Shown in pieces: positions 16,541-23,975 of a stretch of DNA of 64,000 bases (position 1 is its first letter; each line of letters opens with the position of its first letter). Both the position numbers and the translations under genes were made by a program. The stretch comes from Pseudomonas fragi (GTDB lineage: Bacteria; Pseudomonadota; Gammaproteobacteria; Pseudomonadales; Pseudomonadaceae). The stretch spans positions 3,844,001 through 3,908,000 of the forward strand of contig NZ_CP104861.1 of assembly GCF_025426255.1 (NCBI RefSeq), written 5' to 3'. The notes beneath the pieces were generated by a model that did no database searches, was not told the origin of the DNA, and saw only the letters and a list, made by a program, of their open reading frames with translations.

Positions 16541-17122
16541 TTACAAGGTAATCTTGGTGCCGAGCAAGCCCAGGAACGCCGCCAGCCATGCAGGATGCGC
16601 AGGCCATGCCGGTGCAGTGGCCAAGTTGCCCTGTACATGGGCCTTGGTCACGTCGATATCGATATAAGTACCACCCGCCAGGCGAACCTCCGGTGCACAC
16701 GCCGGATAAGCGCTGCATTCGCGGCCTTCCAGAGTACCAGCCGCCGCCAGCAGTTGCGCACCGTGGCACACAGCAGCAATCGGCTTGCCCGCCTTGTCGA
16801 AATCACGCACCAGCTCCAGCACTTTTTCATTCAAGCGCAGGTATTCCGGTGCACGACCACCCGGTACGAGCAGCGCGTCGTAATCGCTGGCTTTAACCTT
16901 GTCAAAATCGAAATTCAGGGCAAACAAATGGCCAGGCTTTTCGCTGTAGGTCTGGTCGCCTTCAAAGTCGTGGATGGCGGTACGCACGGTCTGGCCCGAA
17001 GTCTTGCCGGGGCACACCGCATGCACCTGATGCCCGACCATCAACAGCGCCTGGAACGGCACCATCACTTCGTAGTCTTCGACGTAATCGCCAACCAGCA
17101 TCAGAATTTTTTTCGCTGCCAT
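16541..17122 (-). CDS. DJ-1/PfpI family protein
   Basis: The 193-residue protein belongs to the DJ-1/PfpI superfamily (glutamine-amidotransferase-like fold). It has an N-terminal KKILMLVGDYVEDYEVMVPF with a conserved Glu (E15), LLVPGGRAPEYLR near 85-96, and the nucleophile elbow IAAVCHGAQLL with C119 and H120. Members act as proteases, glyoxalases or protein-deglycation enzymes; which applies here cannot be told. It is the first gene of a likely two-gene unit with the RHH protein. Confidence 0.88.
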   Translation of the reverse strand: MAAKKILMLVGDYVEDYEVMVPFQALLMVGHQVHAVCPGKTSGQTVRTAIHDFEGDQTYSEKPGHLFALNFDFDKVKASDYDALLVPGGRAPEYLRLNEKVLELVRDFDKAGKPIAAVCHGAQLLAAAGTLEGRECSAYPACAPEVRLAGGTYIDIDVTKAHVQGNLATAPAWPAHPAWLAAFLGLLGTKITL

Positions 17123-17184
17123 GGTGCGTGCTCCTGTGGGGGATAGGGCCAGTAAGAGTAGCCAAAGTACCCCCTGCGCGCCTG

Positions 17185-17216
17185 GGCGGGTAATAGCCAG
17201 GTACTACGTACCCGCC
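17185..17216. repeat. Short inverted repeat upstream of pfpI
   Basis: GGCGGGTA (17185-17192) and TACCCGCC (17209-17216) form an 8-bp stem with a 16-base loop. It lies between the methyltransferase stop and the PfpI start. It could be a weak terminator for upstream transcripts or an operator; there is no T-run. Confidence 0.35.
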
Positions 17217-17233
17217 AGACGCAACTTACAGGC

Positions 17234-18451
17234 TTATTTCAACAACCCATCGGCCTGCAACAGGGTTTCAAGGCAGTGTTCCTGAATGTTGTAGAACGCC
17301 TTGAGTTCCTGAATTTTCACCAACAATTGCGCCGGGTCCAGCGGTTCGGCGCGTTTGACCGCAAGGATCATTTTGTTTTTGTTGGTGTGCTCCAGCGAGA
17401 TGAACTCAAACACCTTGGTTTCATAACCGCAGGCTTCCAGGAACAGTGCACGCAGGCTGTCAGTGACCATTTCGGCCTGTTGGCCCAAGTGCAAACCGTA
17501 TTGCAGCATCGGCTTGAGCAATGCCGGGCTCTGGATTTGCAGGCGGATCTGCTTATGGCAGCACGGCGAGCACATGATGATCGCCGCACCCGAACGAATG
17601 CCCATATGGATGGCGTAGTCGGTGGCGATATCACAGGCATGCAGCGCGATCATTACATCGATCGGCGTCGGGGCAAAGCTGCGCACATCACCATGCTGGA
17701 ACGTCAGGCCCGGGTGCTCCAGGCGTTCAGCGGCGTTGTTGCACAGCGTGACCATGTCTTCACGCAGCTCAACCCCGGTCACCATGCCTTCGGCTTGCAG
17801 GCTGTGGCGCAGGTAGTCGTGAATGGCAAACGTCAGGTAACCCTTGCCCGAACCGAAATCCACCACCTTGACCGGTTGATCGAGCTTGAGCGGCGAGTTG
17901 CTCAGGGCGTGGGAAAACACCTCGATAAACTTGTTGATCTGCTTCCACTTGCGCGACATCGCCGGGATCAGCTCTTGCTGCTTGTTGGTCACGCCCAGAT
18001 CGGCGAGAAACGGCCGCGTCAGATCCAGAAAGCGATTTTTCTCGCGATTGTGCTCAGCCGACGGCAATTCGCGCTCCTGCTGGCTCTTGCCTTTGAACAG
18101 CGAGCTTTTGCCTTTTTTGCTGTATTCCAACTGCACTTCGTCAGTCAGGGTCAGCAAGTGCGCGTTCTTGAACGCTTCCGGCAACAGCCCGGCAATAATT
18201 GCCACGCCCTCTTCAAGCGGGAAGTTCTTGGTGATATCACGGGTTTTGTAACGGTACACAAAAGACACGCAAGGCTGATCCTTGACCGTTACCTGCTTGA
18301 TGATCACCCGTTGCAATTCAGCCTCTGGACCGACGTACTTGGCCAGCACCAGCTTGATAAACGAGTTTTGCGCCAGGCCGGTTTCCAGCAGATTCAAAAA
18401 TTGCGCACGATGATCCGGCACAGACGGGGCGGTGGTAGCAGTCACTGACAT
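17234..18451 (-). CDS. SAM-dependent methyltransferase
   Basis: The 405-residue protein has a conserved N-terminal domain (NSFIKLVLAKYVGPEAELQ, VYRYKTRDITKNF) and a C-terminal Rossmann methyltransferase domain. The SAM loop is VVDFGSGKGYLTFAIHDYL near residue 205, with TGVELREDMV after it, then ALHACDIATDYAIH and MCSPCCHKQIR. The layout is that of the Methyltransf_32 family (PF13679), found in GSTCD-like and bacterial proteins of unknown target. I start at ATG 18451 (MSVTATTAP) rather than 28 codons upstream, because the upstream stretch is not conserved-looking. Substrate unknown. Confidence 0.8.
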   Translation of the reverse strand: MSVTATTAPSVPDHRAQFLNLLETGLAQNSFIKLVLAKYVGPEAELQRVIIKQVTVKDQPCVSFVYRYKTRDITKNFPLEEGVAIIAGLLPEAFKNAHLLTLTDEVQLEYSKKGKSSLFKGKSQQERELPSAEHNREKNRFLDLTRPFLADLGVTNKQQELIPAMSRKWKQINKFIEVFSHALSNSPLKLDQPVKVVDFGSGKGYLTFAIHDYLRHSLQAEGMVTGVELREDMVTLCNNAAERLEHPGLTFQHGDVRSFAPTPIDVMIALHACDIATDYAIHMGIRSGAAIIMCSPCCHKQIRLQIQSPALLKPMLQYGLHLGQQAEMVTDSLRALFLEACGYETKVFEFISLEHTNKNKMILAVKRAEPLDPAQLLVKIQELKAFYNIQEHCLETLLQADGLLK

Positions 18452-18558
18452 TGAAAATGGTGCCTCGGGGGTGCAAGAGGGAGAAATCAGAAAAGCAATG
18501 GCGGCCATTTTAGGCGCGTTGGCCGCCGGGGGCACGGAGTAATTTCAGACAGCCGCGA

Positions 18559-19173
18559 TTACAACATCACCAACCGATTCGGCAATTGGTTACGCGCCTG
18601 TGTTCTCGGTATGTGCTGCGCGAGCAATTCGGCGCTGGCATCGATACAGGCAATAAAGCCTTCAGCCGTATGGCCCAGCGCCACCCGGCGGGTGAAATCG
18701 CTGACGATGGTACCCCAGTCACTATTGTCCAGATGTCGGGAGATACCTTCGTCCACCAGGATTTCGACGTAACGCTCCGCCTCGCTGACAAAAATCAGCA
18801 CGCCGGTGCGCCCTTCGGTGTGATGCAGGTTTTGCTCGAGAAACTGCCGCCGGGCCAGGTTGCTGGCTCGCCAGTAGCGCACACGGGGCGGGATCAAGCG
18901 GGTGGTAATCGCCGGTAGGCGGAAGATCAGGCTGAGAAACACGAAGCTGGCCCATTGCAGCATCAGCAAGGAATAAATCTCCAGGCCGCCAATCAGAACG
19001 TGCGCCACGGCGGGCACCAGCAAGGCAACCAGGCTGGCCCACAACAAGGGGATATAGCTGTAGTCATCGGCCCGCGGTGCCAACACGGTGACAATTTCGG
19101 CGTCGGTGCGCTGTTCGGCACGGGTGACGGCTTCTTCGACCTGCCGTTGTTGCTCTTGAGTTAACAAAGCCAT
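18559..19173 (-). CDS. TPM-domain membrane protein
   Basis: The 204-residue protein starts with a helix (LTQEQQRQVEEAVTRAEQRTDAEIVTVLAPRADDYS) and has two hydrophobic segments at about 42-62 and 68-85. A TPM domain follows (RTGVLIFVSEAERYVEILVDEGI...WGTIVSDFTRRVALGHTAEGFIACID). The gene lies 27 bases after a second TPM gene and downstream of lemA on the same strand. The lemA-TPM-TPM arrangement is common in bacteria, and the proteins probably act together at the membrane. The biochemical function is not established. Confidence 0.82.
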   Translation of the reverse strand: MALLTQEQQRQVEEAVTRAEQRTDAEIVTVLAPRADDYSYIPLLWASLVALLVPAVAHVLIGGLEIYSLLMLQWASFVFLSLIFRLPAITTRLIPPRVRYWRASNLARRQFLEQNLHHTEGRTGVLIFVSEAERYVEILVDEGISRHLDNSDWGTIVSDFTRRVALGHTAEGFIACIDASAELLAQHIPRTQARNQLPNRLVML

Positions 19174-19200
19174 AACTATCGATACTCGTTGAAAAGTGAA

Positions 19201-19941
19201 TTACCAGCCGCCAGAGGCTCCGCCGCCGCCAAAACTGCCACCGCCGCCACTGAACCCTCCGCCACCGCCACCGCCGAAACCGCCACCGCCAAAGCCACCC
19301 GAGCGCGAGCCACCGCCGCCGCCTGAGCGGCAGATGCCAAAGAACTGGCAGGCCGCAACGACCAGAACAAACAATATAAATAGCAGCACAACTACGCCCG
19401 GGTGTTCGACCATCAAATCGTTGCTGTCGCCCTGCCCTCCGGCATAGGCCGGTTCGGCCAATGGCGCGCCACCCAATACTTGCAGGATGGCGTCAACCCC
19501 GTCGCTGATACCTTGGTTGTAGTCACCGCTTTTAAAGGCCGGGGTGATCACTTGATGGATGATCACCGAGGACTGGGCGTCGGTGAGGCGGTCTTCCAGG
19601 CCATAGCCAACCTCGATACGCAGCTTGCGATCATCGCGGGCCACAATCAGCAATGCGCCGTTGTTTTTGTCTTTTTGGCCGATGCCCCAGGCGCGGCCCA
19701 GTTGGTAGCCGAAATCTTCGATGGGGGTGCCTTGCAGACTGGGTACGGTGACCACCACCACTTGCTCGCCGGTGGCTTTTTCGTGGGTCTCAAGCTTTTG
19801 CGTCAGCTGCTGGCGTGTGGCGGGGTCGAGCATTTGCCCATCGTCCACCACCCGCCCGCTAAGTGCAGGAAAAGTCAGCGCCTGGGCCGTGGCTATAAAT
19901 AGCCACAGCAACAGGCCAAGCCCCGGTTTTGATACGCGCAT
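19201..19941 (-). CDS. Secreted/membrane TPM-domain protein with Gly-rich tail (YgcG-like)
   Basis: The 246-residue protein has a signal peptide (LGLLLWLFIATAQA), then the TPM domain: LSGRVVDDGQMLDPATRQQL, VVVVTVPSLQG, DFGYQLGRAWGIGQKDKNNGALL, RIEVGYGLEDRLTD. A transmembrane helix (VVVLLFILFVLVVAACQFFG) and an almost pure Gly/Ser/Phe tail close it. This is the YgcG layout. I prefer ATG 19941, with GAGGTTGCC before it, over ATG 19953. It is followed 27 bases later by the other TPM gene; a long inverted repeat separates it from lemA upstream. Confidence 0.88.
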   Translation of the reverse strand: MRVSKPGLGLLLWLFIATAQALTFPALSGRVVDDGQMLDPATRQQLTQKLETHEKATGEQVVVVTVPSLQGTPIEDFGYQLGRAWGIGQKDKNNGALLIVARDDRKLRIEVGYGLEDRLTDAQSSVIIHQVITPAFKSGDYNQGISDGVDAILQVLGGAPLAEPAYAGGQGDSNDLMVEHPGVVVLLFILFVLVVAACQFFGICRSGGGGGSRSGGFGGGGFGGGGGGGFSGGGGSFGGGGASGGW

Positions 19942-19978
19942 CGGCAACCTCATAGGTCGAATCTGACAGGCGTTACTC

Positions 19979-20123
19979 GTAGCAGCTGCCGAGGAACGAA
20001 GGCTGCGTTCGAGCGCGAAGCGGTCGTAAAATCTGAGCCTGAGGTGTATTTGAAACACCGCAATTAATGATTTTACGACGACTGCGCCGCCGAACGCAGC
20101 CTTCGTTCCTCGGCAGCTGCTAC
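19979..20123. repeat. Long inverted repeat (type B REP pair) inside the lemA-TPM unit
   Basis: The arms 19979-20011 and 20091-20123 are perfect 33-bp inverted copies starting GTAGCAGCTGCCGAGG. A second inner match (CGTAAAATC / GATTTTACG) extends pairing. It fills the gap between lemA and the YgcG-like gene, so if the three genes are one transcript this RNA would fold very strongly. Confidence 0.93.
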
Positions 20124-20148
20124 AGGGCACGCATATTGGTCAGGCGGC

Positions 20149-20757
20149 TTAGAACTTCACCTCAGGTGCCTTGTCGGCATCCGGGGTTGTGGCTTCAAAG
20201 GTGGAGCGTACCGGCAAGTCGCTGTACATCACCGCATGCCACAAACGCCCCGGAAAGGTGCGGATCTCAGTGTTGTAGCGCTCAACCGCGAGGATAAAAT
20301 CGCGACGAGCCACGCTGATCCGGTTTTCCGTGCCTTCCAGTTGCGATTGCAACGACAGGAAGTTCTGGTTGGACTTCAGGTCCGGGTAACGCTCAGACAC
20401 CACCATCAACCGGCTCAAGGCTCCCGTCAGCTGATTCTGCGCCTCCTGAAACTGCTTGAGTTTTTCCGGGTTGTTCAACGTGCTGGCATCGACCTGGATC
20501 GAGGTCGCCTTGGCCCGCGCTTCAATCACCGCAGTCAGGGTGGCCTGCTCCTGTTTGGCCGCGCCCTTGACCGTCTCCACCAGATTGGGAATCAGGTCGG
20601 AACGACGTTGATACTGGTTCTGTACTTGCGACCAGGCCGCCTTGACCTGCTCGTCGAGGGTCGGAATGGTATTGATCCCACATCCTGCAAGCAGACTGCT
20701 TACGGTCAGCAGGGCAATAACTTTCCAACCCCAGGTTCTAACGCTCTGTATTCCCAT
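20149..20757 (-). CDS. lemA: LemA family lipoprotein
   Basis: The 202-residue protein has a lipobox at the end of its signal (VSSLLAGC) and then the LemA helical core: YQRRSDLIPNLVETVKGAAKQEQATL, LTGALSRLMVVSERYPDLKSNQNFLSLQSQLEGTENRISVARRDF, ending RTFPGRLWHAVMY. These motifs are diagnostic. I start at ATG 20757, which has CGGAG upstream, instead of longer frames. It is the first gene of the lemA-TPM-TPM group. The symbol refers to the LemA family, not to the GacS kinase that was also once called LemA. Confidence 0.9.
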   Translation of the reverse strand: MGIQSVRTWGWKVIALLTVSSLLAGCGINTIPTLDEQVKAAWSQVQNQYQRRSDLIPNLVETVKGAAKQEQATLTAVIEARAKATSIQVDASTLNNPEKLKQFQEAQNQLTGALSRLMVVSERYPDLKSNQNFLSLQSQLEGTENRISVARRDFILAVERYNTEIRTFPGRLWHAVMYSDLPVRSTFEATTPDADKAPEVKF

Positions 20758-20871
20758 GCTTGTAACGCTCCGAAATAACGACATCAGGTTTATAGACCAC
20801 ACACCACACCCAAAAACTCCCGGCAATACTGGATTGCTCGCGGCGAATCAGCTAAAAGACTGCCTGCCATG

Positions 20872-20940
20872 CAGGAATACTTTGTTCTAAAGGTAGGTCA
20901 TTTCTTTAATTCGAGTATTCCTGACATTCCTCCAGAACAA
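20872..20940. promoter_or_regulatory. Interleaved inverted repeats upstream of bglX
   Basis: CAGGAATACT (20872-20881) matches inverted AGTATTCCTG (20914-20923), and TTGTTCT (20882-20888) matches AGAACAA (20934-20940). The two pairs interlock. They sit 60 bases before the beta-glucosidase start. They could be operator half-sites or, if transcribed, a pseudoknot-like leader. Confidence 0.45.
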
Positions 20941-21000
20941 TATCGCTGCACAAGCGCGGGCTTCCCTCGCTTCAAGTGAGCGGCTGCGCAGAAGAATCCA

Positions 21001-23292
21001 ATGAGAAATATGTGTTTGCTGGGCATCGTCATCAGCCTGGCCAGTCACACCGCATGGGCTCAAACCCCGGCGGCCCCGCTCCCTCCCAAAGACGTGTTCG
21101 TTGCTGAACTGCTGAAAAAAATGAGCGTGGATGAAAAGATCGGTCAACTGCGTCTGATCAGTATCGGCCCGGAAATGCCCCGCGAGATGATCCGCAAGGA
21201 AATCGCCGCAGGCCGTATCGGCGGCACGTTCAACTCCATCAGCCGCGACGAAAACCGCCCGATGCAAGACGCTGCCATGCGCAGCCGCCTGAAGATCCCG
21301 ATGTTTTTTGCGTACGACGTGATCCACGGCCATCGCACCATTTTCCCGATCAGCCTGGCTCTCGCCTCCAGCTGGGACATGGACGCCATCGGCCTCAGCG
21401 GCCGCGTGGCCGCCAAGGAAGCCAGCGCCGACAGTATCGACCTGACTTTCGCCCCCATGGTCGACATCGCCCGTGACCCGCGCTGGGGCCGTACCTCCGA
21501 AGGATTTGGCGAAGACACCTATTTAGTCTCGCGCATCGCCAGGGTGATGGTGCAGGCCTATCAGGGCGCATCACCTGCCCTGCCCGGCAATATCATGGCC
21601 AGCGTTAAACACTTTGCCCTGTATGGCGCAGTCGAAGGCGGACGCGACTACAACACTGTCGACATGAGCCCGACACGCATGTTTCAGGACTATCTGCCGC
21701 CCTACCACGCCGCCATCGAAGCGGGCGCAGGTAGCGTGATGGTGGCCCTGAACTCGATCAATGGCGTGCCTGCCACCTCGAACATGTGGCTGATGCAGGA
21801 TTTGCTGCGCAAGGACTGGGGTTTTAAAGGCGTTGCAGTCAGCGACCACGGTGCGATTATTGAATTGATCAAGCACGGTGTGGCCAAAGACAGCCGCGAA
21901 GCCGCCAAGCTGGCAATCAAGGCCGGTATCGACATGAGCATGAACGACAAGGCCTACGGCGAAGAATTGCCTGGCCTGCTCAAGTCCGGTGAAGTGCCGC
22001 AAAGCGATCTGGATAACGCCGTGCGCGAGGTGCTTGGCGCCAAGTACGACATGGGCTTGTTTGCCGACCCGTACCTGCGTATCGGCAAGGCTGAAGATGA
22101 CCCGGCCGACACCAAGGCCGAAAGCCGCCTGCATCGCAGCGAAGCCCGTGAAGTGGCGCGCAAGAGTCTGGTACTGCTGAAAAACCAGGCCGAAACCCTG
22201 CCCCTGAATAAACAGGCGCGCATTGCCCTGGTTGGCCCCCTGGCCAAAGCCCCGATCGACATCATGGGCAGTTGGGCCGCAGCGGGTCTGCCAGCACAGT
22301 CTGTGACCGTGTATGACGGCATGCGTAACGCACTCGGCCAACAGGGCAACCTGATCTACGCCCGCGGCGCCAATATTACCGACGACCAGAAAATCGTCGA
22401 CTACCTGAACTTCCTCAACTTCGATGCACCAGAAGTGGTCAACGACCCGCGCCCGGCGCAGGTGATGATTGACGAGGCGGTCAAGGCCGCGCAGCAGGCG
22501 GATGTAGTCGTCGCTGTGGTGGGTGAATCGCGGGGCATGTCCCACGAGTCGTCGAGCCGCACCAACCTGGACATTCCTGCCAGCCAGCGCGCCCTGATTA
22601 CTGCGCTCAAGGCCACCGGCAAGCCGTTGGTACTGGTGTTGATGAACGGCCGTCCGCTGTCGATCGATGTGCAACAGCAACAAGCCGATGCCGTGCTGGA
22701 AACCTGGTTCAGCGGCACCGAAGGGGGCAACGCGATTGCTGACGTGCTGTTCGGTGACTACAACCCGTCAGGCAAGCTGCCGATCACTTTCCCGCGTTCT
22801 GTAGGTCAGATTCCGACTTACTACAGCCATCTGAGCATTGGTCGGCCCTTCACACCGGGCAAACCGGGCAACTACACCTCGCAGTATTTCGATGAGCCCA
22901 ACAGCCCGCTGTATCCGTTTGGCTATGGCTTGAGCTACACCGACTTCAGCCTGTCGGATGTCAGCCTGTCGACCAAAACCTTGAAGCCGGGCAACACTCT
23001 GACCGCCAGCGTAACCGTGAAAAACACGGGCAAGCGCGCGGGCGAAACCGTGGTTCAGTTGTATATCCAGGACGTCACCGCCTCCATGAGCCGTCCGCTC
23101 AAGGAGCTGAAGAACTTCCAGAAAGTCATGCTCAAACCCGGCGAGCAGAAGGTCGTGCAATTCACCGTCGCCGAGAACGATCTGAAGTTTTACAACGCGC
23201 AGTTGCAGCACGTCGCCGAGCCTGGCGAATTCAATGTGCAGATTGGCCTCGACTCGCAAAACGTCCAGCAAAACAGCTTCCAGTTGCAGTAA
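21001..23292 (+). CDS. bglX: Periplasmic beta-glucosidase, GH3
   Basis: This enzyme hydrolyses beta-glucosides in the periplasm. The 763-residue protein has a signal peptide (CLLGIVISLASHTAWA), the GH3 N-terminal barrel (MSVDEKIGQLRLISIG, FFAYDVIHGHRTIFP, FAPMVDIARDPRWGRTSEGFGED, SVKHFALYG), and the nucleophile Asp in GFKGVAVSDHGAI. The GH3 C-terminal domain (LLKNQAETLPLNKQARIALVGP, VGESRGMSHESSSRT) and an Fn3-like end domain (TASVTVKNTGKRAGETVVQLY) follow. Length matches E. coli BglX. It starts at ATG 21001 with AGAAGAA upstream and stands alone with its own terminator. Confidence 0.95.
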   Translation: MRNMCLLGIVISLASHTAWAQTPAAPLPPKDVFVAELLKKMSVDEKIGQLRLISIGPEMPREMIRKEIAAGRIGGTFNSISRDENRPMQDAAMRSRLKIPMFFAYDVIHGHRTIFPISLALASSWDMDAIGLSGRVAAKEASADSIDLTFAPMVDIARDPRWGRTSEGFGEDTYLVSRIARVMVQAYQGASPALPGNIMASVKHFALYGAVEGGRDYNTVDMSPTRMFQDYLPPYHAAIEAGAGSVMVALNSINGVPATSNMWLMQDLLRKDWGFKGVAVSDHGAIIELIKHGVAKDSREAAKLAIKAGIDMSMNDKAYGEELPGLLKSGEVPQSDLDNAVREVLGAKYDMGLFADPYLRIGKAEDDPADTKAESRLHRSEAREVARKSLVLLKNQAETLPLNKQARIALVGPLAKAPIDIMGSWAAAGLPAQSVTVYDGMRNALGQQGNLIYARGANITDDQKIVDYLNFLNFDAPEVVNDPRPAQVMIDEAVKAAQQADVVVAVVGESRGMSHESSSRTNLDIPASQRALITALKATGKPLVLVLMNGRPLSIDVQQQQADAVLETWFSGTEGGNAIADVLFGDYNPSGKLPITFPRSVGQIPTYYSHLSIGRPFTPGKPGNYTSQYFDEPNSPLYPFGYGLSYTDFSLSDVSLSTKTLKPGNTLTASVTVKNTGKRAGETVVQLYIQDVTASMSRPLKELKNFQKVMLKPGEQKVVQFTVAENDLKFYNAQLQHVAEPGEFNVQIGLDSQNVQQNSFQLQ

Positions 23293-23303
23293 TTTCGCTC
23301 AAT

Positions 23304-23343
23304 TGCCGGGAAGGCCCTATGCGGCCTCCCGGCACGTCTTTTC
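23304..23343 (+). terminator. Terminator after bglX
   Basis: TGCCGGGAAGGCC pairs with GGCCTCCCGGCA (one bulged A) around CTATGC, then CGTCTTTT. It lies 11 bases past the bglX stop. Confidence 0.8.
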
Positions 23344-23535
23344 GCTTGACCTTTCCTATCTTTGCACCCGCCTGAAAATGCGTTCGGACAGCGCTGTTTT
23401 TTATGGTAGGGTTCGCGCCCTCAAAATCCAGCGCAAACGATTTGCTCCTGCAAAATCCGGTGACAAACGGCTAAATGCCGGTGCAGTGCGGCCTACATGG
23501 ATATTCAAGCTTTCACACACAATTTACACACAGGG

Positions 23536-23544
23536 TTATCCACA
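23536..23544 (+). promoter_or_regulatory. DnaA box upstream of nrdA
   Basis: TTATCCACA is an exact match to the strict DnaA box, about 430 bases before the nrdA start and 28 bases before the first NrdR-like box. DnaA is known to regulate nrdAB in E. coli. Confidence 0.65.
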
Positions 23545-23571
23545 GGCAGTACGTTGCACAACCCCTGCAAA

Positions 23572-23617
23572 ACGCATATCTTGTATCAGCTCCGCCAAAA
23601 AACCCCATATGTAGGGT
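23572..23617 (+). promoter_or_regulatory. Paired NrdR-like boxes upstream of nrdA
   Basis: ACGCATATCTTGTAT (23572-23586) and CCCCATATGTAGGGT (23603-23617) each carry the CATAT core and flanks of the NrdR consensus. They are spaced 31 bp, i.e. about three helical turns, which is the hallmark of tandem NrdR sites. The nrdA promoter is therefore expected near here. The second box also lies inside a perfect AAAACCC/GGGTTTT inverted repeat (23599-23620). Confidence 0.6.
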
Positions 23618-23628
23618 TTTAGGCCAAA

Positions 23629-23975
23629 AACCCAACACAACTCAGACGAGAATTTCAAGCCCTTTTCTCGCGCCTGTTGGGTTAAACCAAACGCAGTTTT
23701 TAAAGTCCAAACCGCTCATGCGGATGGCAACCGCTTTCCAACCTAAACGTCGGAAAGCGGCCCGGGTGTTGCAGTAAAAATACTGTCATCCCGCTGGAAT
23801 ACGGTTTCACGCGGTCTGCGTGAATCAAGACTTCGGCACGGAAGCGGCTTAACCCCCCCTTCTGTACGTCCCGAAGTTGTTATGCCCGGCTCATTACCGG
23901 TTGTAGTGCTTCAGGACGGAACGGTGGGCACCCAAAAGGCGCCCAAACAAACATAGAGAATGTGGAGACACCCCC
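23629..23975 (+). ncRNA. Long folded 5' leader of nrdA
   Basis: There is no gene in the 350 bases between the NrdR-like boxes and the nrdA start, but there are several perfect short stems in a row. AACCCAACA/TGTTGGGTT (23629-23637 with 23675-23683) encloses CGAGAA/TTCTCG. Then come CCGCTTTCC/GGAAAGCGG (23731-23739 with 23752-23760), TTCACGC/GCGTGAA (23806-23812 with 23818-23824) and ACTTCGG/CCGAAGT (23830-23836 with 23871-23877). The pattern suggests a structured untranslated leader. It does not match any riboswitch I know. Confidence 0.45.

Noticed and set aside
23629..23975. Cobalamin riboswitch before nrdA
   Set aside because: The conserved B12-box and core sequences were looked for and not found; the stems present have a different layout.
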